Shown: in pieces, positions 37,629-44,448 of the stretch
How the letters are laid out: each line of letters begins with the position of its first letter
Position numbering within the stretch: the stretch's first letter is position 1
Source: Wielerella bovis
GTDB lineage: Bacteria; Pseudomonadota; Gammaproteobacteria; Burkholderiales; Neisseriaceae
NCBI RefSeq assembly: GCF_022354465.1
Contig: NZ_CP092361.1
Span: 1,302,001-1,366,000 of the forward strand
Direction of reading: 5' to 3'
DNA length: 64,000 nucleotides
Translations under genes and position numbers: made by a program
The notes under the pieces: model-generated
What the model saw: only the letters and a program-made list of their open reading frames with translations
The model's database searches: none
Told to the model about the DNA's origin: nothing

Positions 37629-38315
37629 TTAATTCCCCAATGACCACATCAATAATGGTAATTGAGCTATTGCGACAATCGGAAGAAAAATAATTGAAGC
37701 AGGTTCTTTTACAACAATATCCATAGCACGCCCTACGATCGTGGATGACTTAGTCTGAAACCACGTATCTTGCGTGGCTTTAGCAATTTCAAACGGTTGG
37801 CTAAATTTGAATTTCTGCAAGATTTCCTCTCGATTACTGATCGAAATTACTTGCCCGCCATCTAATATTCCCCAAGCATATAACGCATCTGAAGGTTCAT
37901 TGTTTTCACGCCCGATACTAAATGGTGCTTGATCTTTAATTTTCTCTGCCGAGAGTAATTGCTGTCTTTCTGTGTTCGATAGTCTATTTGCAGGCATGAT
38001 ACCCCGATAAATAAAAGTCACCACAGGTTCTGCGTGCTTATCTTTCTTCTTTAGCCAAATTTCAGGATAGCGATCTGTAAGCTTTTTTCTATAAACTTTA
38101 TCAAAACTCGCAATAGTTGAAAAAGCATCAATATTCTCTTTCCCTTCAAACGCATAAGAATACGTTTGCCCAATAACAATTAATTTATTCTCCATCACAC
38201 CTGCGGCAAGAATTTTTTCATCATAAAATTGCACAGTTCTATGATCTTTCGTTGATGTACAGGCAGCAAGAAACAAACTGACTAATAACAGTATTTTATG
38301 AAGCAATTTCATCAT
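37629..38315 (-). CDS. Lipoprotein of unknown function
   Basis: 228 residues with a lipoprotein signal (KILLLVSLFLAACTS, lipidated Cys at 19). The mature part is mixed alpha/beta and ends in a hydrophobic segment (SIIFLPIVAIAQLPLLMWSL), unusual for a lipoprotein and possibly a second membrane contact. AAGAGGAATTT precedes the ATG. It is the first gene of a unit with the truncated 37478 ORF. Location within a toxin/immunity-type island suggests an accessory role, but nothing identifies it. Confidence 0.6.
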   Translation of the reverse strand: MMKLLHKILLLVSLFLAACTSTKDHRTVQFYDEKILAAGVMENKLIVIGQTYSYAFEGKENIDAFSTIASFDKVYRKKLTDRYPEIWLKKKDKHAEPVVTFIYRGIMPANRLSNTERQQLLSAEKIKDQAPFSIGRENNEPSDALYAWGILDGGQVISISNREEILQKFKFSQPFEIAKATQDTWFQTKSSTIVGRAMDIVVKEPASIIFLPIVAIAQLPLLMWSLGN

Positions 38316-38399
38316 AAATTCCTCTTGTTTATCGTGTAACTTGAGTTATTTAAGCATTATATTTGCGAAATAGCAAGCGGTTGAATTTGTAAAATTTTT

Positions 38400-39118
38400 G
38401 GGGCTGTCCTAGATAACTAACCTAAACTTCTCTTAACTAAGAGTTTTAAAAAGGAAATTTGAGATTTCAAGTCACTGTGATTAAAACGCCATTCGCATTC
38501 CTTCAAATACAGCTCAAAATGGGCTTTGGGAATGCCGTTAAATTTACGCAAATGGCGTTTTGATTGGCTCCAAAAATTCTCAATTCCGTTAATGTGATTG
38601 TGATTTTCAGCGAAGTGCGTGCTGTGATTGATGCGAAAATGATTAAATTCGCTCACATCAAGCACATCATAGCTTCGATAAAAATCGGTTTAACAATGCT
38701 GTCCGGCTTCACTTTTTCCCGAATAATCGGCAAAAGTGTGGCAAATTGCGTGTTCGGTACGACAACGGTATAAACCTTGCCGTCACGCTTTAAAAGCCCA
38801 AACACGGAGGTTTTACCTGCTGCACCACGACCTTCGTTTACCTTTGCGAGCACCGCCGAAATAGCTTTCGTCCGCTTCAATTTCGCCCTCAAACATTTCC
38901 AAATGAGGGCTATGTTGATAGGTGAGTAGTCGCAAACGGTGAAAATAATAGACTGCGGTGTTTTTGTTTACATTTACCAACTCAGTTGCAGTTCAAGCAG
39001 TTACGCCTGCGACAAACAGCTCAATGAGTTTATGTTGTTTGTACTGGCTTAGACGACTTTTTCTCATTGGGTTATCTTAACCTAAATGGAAGTTTTAGTC
39101 GTTATCTAGGACAGCCCC
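38400..39118 (-). mobile_element. IS1016-like element, degenerate copy A
   Basis: 719 bp from GGGGCTGTCC to GGACAGCCCC. The transposase is broken into pieces on the minus strand (38417-38665 and 38653-38892, with further frameshifts toward 39060), still readable as the same protein as copy B (HFRINHSTHFAE, GIENFWSQSKRHLRKFNGI). The flanks do not match (AAATTTTT versus TTCTTCAA), so there is no target duplication and a deletion or recombination at one end is likely. Confidence 0.85.
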
Positions 39119-39693
39119 TTCTTCAATTAGCATACGCGTGGTGGCATCGTGTTCTGCAGTGACAATTTCTACCCATTGATTGATGCCTGTGCGGGCATTT
39201 TTTTGCAATTCATAATCGTTTTGCAAAGCTTCACGCAAATTGTTGCCAATGTTGGGTTGTTTAACGGTAAAGCGACTAATGGCACCTGCTAAGGCATTGT
39301 TATCTCCTGCTGCTGATACAGCCGCTCCCAATATTGCATGAGCAAGAATATGTGCACTCGTTCCTTCTGCTTTTTTCTCTTTAAAATATTGCACAATACG
39401 GTAAGACACTTCAGGTGCAGCAGTAGCTGTTGCTATACCTAATACACGATCACTTGGTATACTCAAACCTGAAGCAATAGCATTGAGTAGAACTGTCCAT
39501 TTTGCCATTGGTTGATTTGAGCTTCAATGTCGGCTTTTTTATCTGGGTCTTTGGTATGTTTTAGTTGAGTTTTAAGTTCATCAATATACTGATTGATTTC
39601 TTGATTTGCCGTCTGAATATTTTGGCTGAAGCTTTTGCTCACAACAGTTTGAATATTCAGTTCACTTTGAATAGTAAATGAGTAGGTAAGCAT
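39119..39693 (-). pseudogene. Remnant of a hemagglutinin/CdiA-type exoprotein
   Basis: Two overlapping frames read as one broken gene: QEINQYIDELKTQLKHTK ... IEAQINQWQ, a frameshift at ~39500, then LNAIASGLSIPSDR ... SYRIVQYFKE, AHILAHAILGAAVSAAGDNNA and RFTVKQ. The AHILAHAxLGAAxAAAGGNNA-type stretch is characteristic of the region ahead of the VENN motif in two-partner-secreted hemagglutinins and CdiA toxins. The 3' end is cut by IS1016 copy A, removing any toxin domain, and the 5' end is missing too. Confidence 0.75.
39608..39617 (+). repeat. Foreign uptake core GCCGTCTGAA in the hemagglutinin remnant
   Basis: The 10-base core of the Neisseria uptake sequence, here preceded by TT rather than AT. 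It lies within the former coding sequence. Confidence 0.7.
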
Positions 39694-39731
39694 TTAGCTT
39701 AATACTTGCTGAAATCTTTTGGAGCAATATT

Positions 39732-40418
39732 ATGATATTTCAAACACATACGTTAGTTTTCGCTACTGAAAAAATTGCTACGCGCCATTATCCAGCGCAA
39801 GGTAACACGGTTTTTTTATTGCACGGTGCAGGTAATGCCAATCAAGCAACTTTGTACAAAATTGCTCTATTTTTGCAACAAAAACAATTTAATACCATCA
39901 GTTTTGATTATTCGGGACACGGCGAAAGTTCAAATGAAAAACCATCTTCTATATTGACGAAAACTGAGCAAGCCCGTGCTGTCATGCAATATTATTCACA
40001 AAATCATCATAAAATTCATTTATTTGCGTGGAGCATGAGCGGACAAATTGCTGTGAATTTGCTGGAAAACAATCCGCAAATTGTTTCGCTGACTTTGTTT
40101 GCCCCCGCTTTGTATGCAGAAGATGTGATGAAGGTTGAATTTGGCGCGGCGTTTACCCAAGCCATTCGTGAATACGGCAATTGGCAGCGCAGCAATGCTA
40201 CGCGGATTTTGCCGCATTTTTCAGGTTGCCTGAATTTGGTTCGCCCTGAAAACGATGCGATTATTCCTCCCGAAGTTAGCCAAATATACCGTGAATATGC
40301 GCCACCACATTTTCAGGAAATTATTTTGCCCCATGCACCGCATACTTTAGGTGCGTGGTTTGATGAAGATGTGAGGCGGTTTGAGAATGTGTTTCGGCAA
40401 ATTCGGTTTTTTCAGTAA
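39732..40418 (+). CDS. Alpha/beta hydrolase
   Basis: 228 residues with the hydrolase fold: VFLLHGAGNANQATLYK (oxyanion loop after the first strands), FDYSGHGES, the nucleophile elbow AWSMSGQIAV (Ser in SMSG, ~110), and a C-terminal HAPHTLG that would supply the catalytic His; Asp in ENDAIIP. Probably a serine esterase or lipase-like enzyme in the cytoplasm (no signal peptide). GGAGC precedes the ATG. Only a decayed native uptake sequence (TTCAGGTTGCCTGAA) is present. Confidence 0.75.
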   Translation: MIFQTHTLVFATEKIATRHYPAQGNTVFLLHGAGNANQATLYKIALFLQQKQFNTISFDYSGHGESSNEKPSSILTKTEQARAVMQYYSQNHHKIHLFAWSMSGQIAVNLLENNPQIVSLTLFAPALYAEDVMKVEFGAAFTQAIREYGNWQRSNATRILPHFSGCLNLVRPENDAIIPPEVSQIYREYAPPHFQEIILPHAPHTLGAWFDEDVRRFENVFRQIRFFQ

Positions 40419-40504
40419 GCTTGGTCGGATACGCGTATTCGATATTCATTTTTGATGAAATATAGGTGTAGAATTAAATAAACGGTACATACAGGAGAAC
40501 AGTT

Positions 40505-40807
40505 ATGGCTTATTCACAAGATTATCGCCAAATGATTTTAGAAAAATTAAATTCGGGTTACAGCTACCGTGAATTGGCAGCGGAATATGGCATCAGTCGC
40601 AGTACCATTCAACTATGGAAAAAATGCATTGAACGTAAACCCTACCCCAAAAGAACCAATAAAATCAATGATGAATTATTGCGAAAAGACGTAGAACAAT
40701 TTCCTGATGATTTTCAAAGAGAACGCGCTGTTCGCTTTAACTGTTCACAAAGAGCCATTGGTGTGGCACTTAAACGGCTAAAAATCACTCAAAAAAAAGA
40801 TTCTTAA
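40505..40807 (+). CDS. IS630 transposase OrfA, copy 2
   Basis: Identical in protein sequence to the copy 1 OrfA; 100 residues with HTH YSYRELAAEYGISRSTIQLW. The end overlaps an A8 tract at 40791-40798. Confidence 0.9.
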   Translation: MAYSQDYRQMILEKLNSGYSYRELAAEYGISRSTIQLWKKCIERKPYPKRTNKINDELLRKDVEQFPDDFQRERAVRFNCSQRAIGVALKRLKITQKKDS

Positions 40808-41342
40808 ACACCCCAAAGCTCAACCCGAAACAATTGAACAATTTCTCTCATTAAAACAACAGTATGAGCAAGAGAAACGTCCTATTGTTTATATTGATGA
40901 AAGTGGTTTTAAAAACCAAACTTATCGTCCTTATGCCTATGCGCCAAGAGGACAAGTTTGTCATGGCAATCACAACTGGCAAATCAAAAACACAACCAAT
41001 GCCATTGGCGCACTGTACCAAAATCAATTGATTGCAGTGGGTTTGTATGAATTCAGCATCAATTCAGATGTGTTTTATTCATGGGTTCAAAACGTTTTAC
41101 TGCCACAATTACCGCCCAACAGTGTTTTGGTAATGGATAATGCGACTTTTCACAAACGTCAGGACATTCAAGAGCTTATTGTTTTATCAGGGCATGTGAT
41201 TTTATGGTTACCGCCATACTGTCCTGATTTGAATTTAATTGAGCACACTTGGGCTTGGATTAAACATTTACGTCAAGATTGGTTATTGGATTGCATTCAC
41301 TCTTTGTTTTTTTATTTTACTTGGTTGCGTACCGAATTTTAA
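40794..41342 (+). CDS. IS630 transposase OrfB, copy 2
   Basis: The frame opens at the A8 tract and continues KILKHPKAQPETIEQFL..., then VYIDESGF, LVMDNATFH and LNLIEHTWAW with the DDE residues. Without a native start, it is expected to be made as an OrfA-OrfB fusion by a net +1 shift or by polymerase slippage on A8. An internal ATG at 41028 would give only a fragment lacking the first Asp. Confidence 0.85.
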   Translation, partial: KKILKHPKAQPETIEQFLSLKQQYEQEKRPIVYIDESGFKNQTYRPYAYAPRGQVCHGNHNWQIKNTTNAIGALYQNQLIAVGLYEFSINSDVFYSWVQNVLLPQLPPNSVLVMDNATFHKRQDIQELIVLSGHVILWLPPYCPDLNLIEHTWAWIKHLRQDWLLDCIHSLFFYFTWLRTEF

Positions 41343-41364
41343 TTTCTTTATCTATATCATCAAG

Positions 41365-41392
41365 ATGCCGTCTGAAAGGTTTCAGACGGCAT
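41365..41392. repeat. Third inverted pair of ATGCCGTCTGAA
   Basis: ATGCCGTCTGAAA and TTTCAGACGGCAT around a two-base loop, wedged between IS630 copy 2 and IS1016 copy B. Confidence 0.9.
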
Positions 41393-41399
41393 TTTATTT

Positions 41400-42119
41400 G
41401 GGGCTGTCCTAGATAACTAGGGAAATCTAATTTCAGGTTAGAATAATCCCTATGAGAAAAAGTCGTTTAAGTCAGTACAAACAAAACAAGCTGATTGAGT
41501 TGTTTGTCGCAGGTGTTACCGCACGCACAGCAGCACAATTAGTTGGCGTTAATAAAAACACAGCTGCCTATTACTTCCACCGTTTACGCCTACTCATCTA
41601 TCACAACAGCCCACATCTAGAAATGTTTGATGGCGAAGTAGAAGTTGATGAAAGCTATTTTGGCGGACAACGTAAAGGCAAACACGGTCGCGGTGCAGCT
41701 GGCAAAGTAGCTGTATTCGGGCTTTTGAAGCGAAATGGCAAAGTTTACACCGTTGCTGTACCCAATACACAAACCGCCACTTTATTGCCGATAATCTGTG
41801 AGCAAGTGAAGCCTGACAGCATTGTTTATACCGATTGTTACAAAAGTTATGATGTGCTTGATGTGAGTGAATTTAGCCATTTTCGCATCAATCACAGCAC
41901 ACATTTTGCGGAACGACAAAATCATATTAACGGAATTGAGAACTTTTGGAGTCAAGCAAAGCGCCATTTACGTAAGTTTAATGGCATATCCAAAGAGCAT
42001 TTTGAGCTGTATTTGAAGGAATGCGAATGGCGTTTTAACAACAGTGAGATAAAGTCTCAAATTTCTATTTTAAAACAATTAGTAAAGCAGGATTTGTTCT
42101 AGTTATCTAGGACAGCCCC
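41400..42119 (+). mobile_element. IS1016-like element (IS1595 family), intact copy B
   Basis: 720 bp from GGGGCTGTCC to GGACAGCCCC, with terminal repeats extending as GGGGCTGTCCTAGATAACT. A perfect 8-bp target duplication TTTTATTT lies on each side, so this insertion is recent and unrearranged. Confidence 0.92.
41452..42102 (+). CDS. IS1016-type transposase
   Basis: 216 residues, full length. An N-terminal HTH (GVTARTAAQLVGVNKNTAAY) precedes the catalytic core: DESYFGGQRKGKHGRG (first Asp), VYTDCYKSYDVL (second Asp), and HINGIENFWSQAKRHLRKFN with the Asn/Glu motif of the ISXO2-like fold. Encoded alone in the element. The frame is intact, unlike copy A. Confidence 0.92.
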   Translation: MRKSRLSQYKQNKLIELFVAGVTARTAAQLVGVNKNTAAYYFHRLRLLIYHNSPHLEMFDGEVEVDESYFGGQRKGKHGRGAAGKVAVFGLLKRNGKVYTVAVPNTQTATLLPIICEQVKPDSIVYTDCYKSYDVLDVSEFSHFRINHSTHFAERQNHINGIENFWSQAKRHLRKFNGISKEHFELYLKECEWRFNNSEIKSQISILKQLVKQDLF

Positions 42120-42245
42120 TTTTATTTTATGCAAAATTCAACAGGAATGGATATGGCATAATCAAAGCGTCTGTAAGTTAACGTTGCTATGGCGTTGAGC
42201 AAAATGTTTCAGAAAAAGCAAACGACAGCATCATCGAGTAATCAA

Positions 42246-42332
42246 TTGAATCCACTATAGTTGTTTGAAATTAAAATAATACAGCATTACCAGCTCCCTT
42301 ATGTATAGTGGATTCAATTTAAATCCACTATA
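42246..42332. repeat. Nested fragments of Correia-like elements
   Basis: A left end (TTGAATCCACTATA, 42246-42259), a half element (ATTAAAATAATACAGCATTA ... CTCCCTTATG) and a collapsed element (TATAGTGGATTCAATTTAAA then TCCACTATA, 42304-42332) lie back to back between IS1016 copy B and waaF. Confidence 0.6.
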
Positions 42333-42361
42333 AAAAGCTTTCACCTGAAACTTTATTTTGT

Positions 42362-43366
42362 TTATTCTCCTGCCAAAGCAATCACTTTTTCAGGCTGCAA
42401 CTGACGTAAACAATCGGTATGCCCTAATGGACATTCGCGTTTAAAACACGGGCTACAATCCAAATTCAACGTGGCGATTTTTGCTTTATCACTCAATGGT
42501 GGAGTATGGTCAGGACTGGATGAACCATAAACCGCTACTAATTTGCAGCCAACTGCCGCCGCAACGTGCATCAAACCGCTGTCGTTGCAAACCACCAATT
42601 CCGCGCACGCCAATAAATCTATCGCTTCTGCCAAACTGGTTTTACCGCATAAATTCACGCAAAGGCAGCCTGAAAGCTGATTGACTTGTTCCGCAATCTC
42701 AAAATCTTTTTGCGAACCAAATAACCAAATTTGATAACCTTGTTGCGCGTAATATTGCGCAGTCGTAGCAAAATGTTCGGGTAACCAGCGTTTAGCTGAA
42801 CCGTATTCCGCGCCTGTGCAAAACGCAACAATCGGTTTATCTTGTTGCAAATCATGTTTGGCAAGCGCAGCAGCTTGGTCGGCAGCCTGAATCGTGAAAT
42901 GTGGCTGAGAAGATTTGCCATTAAACGCAGCTTGATTTTCGTGCGCCAATGCTGTGTATCTGTCCACCATTAACGGTAGCGCGGTTTTGTCTAATTTGCG
43001 AATATCGTTGAGCAACAAATAACGGCTTTCGCCCACATATCCCGTGCGTTGTTTGATGCCTGTTGCCACCGCAATAATCGCCGATTTGATTGACCCTGGT
43101 AACACAATCACTTGGTCATAACCGCGCTTACCCAATTCACGCCCTACTCGCCAACGTTCGCGTAATTGCAACGCACCATGTCCAAATGGATTATCTAAAA
43201 TGTGCTGCACTTCGGGCATACGTTGATAAACCGCTTGCGACCATTTGGGTGCGAACACATCTATTGTGCAGTTGGGATGCAATTCATGTAAACGACGCAA
43301 CATGGGTTGTGTCATCACACAGTCGCCAATCCACGATGGACTGATAATTAAAATACGTTTGGACAT
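42362..43366 (-). CDS. waaF: ADP-heptose:LPS heptosyltransferase II
   Basis: Adds the second heptose to the inner core of lipo-oligosaccharide, on the cytoplasmic face of the inner membrane. 334 residues of the GT9 family: start MSKRILIISPSWIGDCVMTQ, acceptor-side FAPKWSQ, donor-binding CTGAEYGSAKRWLPEHFA, and LVVCNDSGLMHVAAAVGCK with VYGSSSPDHTPPLS near the C-terminus. The D-glycero motif SSSPDHTPPLS fits WaaF better than WaaC. Uptake sequences occur in frame. It is the first native gene right of the imported island. Confidence 0.92.
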   Translation of the reverse strand: MSKRILIISPSWIGDCVMTQPMLRRLHELHPNCTIDVFAPKWSQAVYQRMPEVQHILDNPFGHGALQLRERWRVGRELGKRGYDQVIVLPGSIKSAIIAVATGIKQRTGYVGESRYLLLNDIRKLDKTALPLMVDRYTALAHENQAAFNGKSSQPHFTIQAADQAAALAKHDLQQDKPIVAFCTGAEYGSAKRWLPEHFATTAQYYAQQGYQIWLFGSQKDFEIAEQVNQLSGCLCVNLCGKTSLAEAIDLLACAELVVCNDSGLMHVAAAVGCKLVAVYGSSSPDHTPPLSDKAKIATLNLDCSPCFKRECPLGHTDCLRQLQPEKVIALAGE

Positions 43367-43538
43367 GATTTGAGATAAGAAAAATGAAAAGATTATAGCA
43401 AAAGGCAGCCTGAAAAATAGATTATTTATCTAAGGAGCTAATGACAACAAAGTAGTGTTGTACTCAGTTTGGTTTTGCCCAGATTTGTCCAATTCTACGT
43501 TAAAGATACTTCCTAATGAACGGCATTGGCTCGCATTC

Positions 43539-43646
43539 TATAGTCGCTTAAAATAAAAATAGGACAAGGCAACCACACCCGCCGTGTACATCTAGTACAT
43601 AAGGGTGGGGGCAACGCAGTAGTATTTTTAATTTTAAGCGACTATA
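43539..43646. repeat. Correia-like element, arm type B
   Basis: 108 bp: TATAGTCGCTTAAAATAAAA to TTTTAAGCGACTATA, with the GACAAGGCAACC and CCGTGTACATCTAGTACATA core. First of three in a row in the 631-bp waaF-hupB gap, which has no gene. Confidence 0.85.
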
Positions 43647-43647
43647 C

Positions 43648-43752
43648 ATAGTCAGCTAAAATAAAAATAAAACAAAGCAACAGAATCTCCGTATACAAAT
43701 CGTACATAAGAAAGCTGGCAACACTATATTATTTTTATTTTAGCCGACTATA
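43648..43752. repeat. Correia-like element, arm type B, degenerate core
   Basis: 105 bp starting ATAGTCAGCTAAAATAAAAA and ending TTTTATTTTAGCCGACTATA. It abuts the previous copy with a single base between them. The core is mutated (TCCGTATACAAATCGTACAT). Confidence 0.75.
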
Positions 43753-43822
43753 TCTAGCAGTCCACTACGCTCGCCATCTTGAATTGAATATATTTATCTG
43801 TAAAACCAATATTCACACCAAT

Positions 43823-43928
43823 TATAATGAATTCAATTTAAACCAGTACAGCGTTGCCAGCCTCCTTATGTTACTCGGTATACACGGCGGTCGCTTTCGC
43901 CTTGTCTTGATTTAGTGAATCCACTATA
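43823..43928. repeat. Correia-like element, arm type A, inverted
   Basis: 106 bp: TATAATGAATTCAATTTAAA to GATTTAGTGAATCCACTATA, with the core in reverse orientation to the two copies at its left (CAGTACAGCGTTGCCAGCC). Confidence 0.8.
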
Positions 43929-43956
43929 TCATTAACTCTACTAGTTATTTAAAAGA

Positions 43957-43990
43957 AAAGCAGCCTGAAAACCTATTTTCGGGCTGCTTT
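43957..43990 (-). terminator. Uptake-type terminator of hupB
   Basis: AAAGCAGCCTGAAAA and TTTTCGGGCTGCTTT are near-perfect arms directly after the hupB stop. Confidence 0.7.
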
Positions 43991-43997
43991 CTCACAA

Positions 43998-44276
43998 TTA
44001 TTTGCTTACCAATACATCTTTTAATGCTTTACCAGCAGTAAATTTAGGTACGCGAGCTGCAGGAATAGTCAAAGGTTCTTTGGTTTTTGGATTTAAACCT
44101 TGACGTTCTTTACGTTCCGCTACTTTGAATGTACCAAAGCCCACTAATGTAACAGCGTCATCATTTTTCAAAGCAGTTTTTACCACTTCAGTAAACGCAT
44201 CCAAAGCCTTGCCAGCATCGGTTTTGGTCAAACCAGATTCTTTTGCAATCGCATCAATCAATTCAGATTTATTCAT
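43998..44276 (-). CDS. hupB: DNA-binding protein HU
   Basis: The start was set at ATG 44276 (MNKSELIDAIAKESG), giving 92 residues, the normal HU length; a frame extension to 44333 has no support and GAGGAA precedes this ATG. The conserved GFGTFKVAERKERQGLNP and the arm ending PAARVPKFTAGKALKD are present, with the intercalating Pro. HU bends and compacts DNA as a dimer. lon lies directly upstream on the same strand, the usual order in proteobacteria. Confidence 0.96.
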   Translation of the reverse strand: MNKSELIDAIAKESGLTKTDAGKALDAFTEVVKTALKNDDAVTLVGFGTFKVAERKERQGLNPKTKEPLTIPAARVPKFTAGKALKDVLVSK

Positions 44277-44448
44277 ACAAGTTCCTCTCATTAAGGAGTC
44301 AAAAATAAGGTAGAACGCCCGATATTTGGGCATCTAGGGAAATTTTTTATTGCGATGAATTTATATCAAGCTGCTGCAATGTGTGTCAAGAACAAAATGC
44401 ATGGGTAGCGATTTTTGCATCGCCACCAGCATTTTATGCAACACATCA

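Larger units (their letters stand above)
40463..41354 (+). mobile_element. IS630-family insertion sequence, copy 2
   Basis: 892 bp flanked by TA on both sides (40461-40462 and 41355-41356). Same termini as copy 1, opposite orientation. The target was the centre of a palindrome: TTGATGAAATA on the left and TATCATCAA on the right, so the pre-insertion site read TTGATGAAATATCATCAA. Confidence 0.92.

Noticed and set aside
43367-43538. Possible structural RNA upstream of waaF
   Set aside because: I saw no tRNA-, 4.5S- or 6S-like pattern; it is AT-rich with one uptake sequence.
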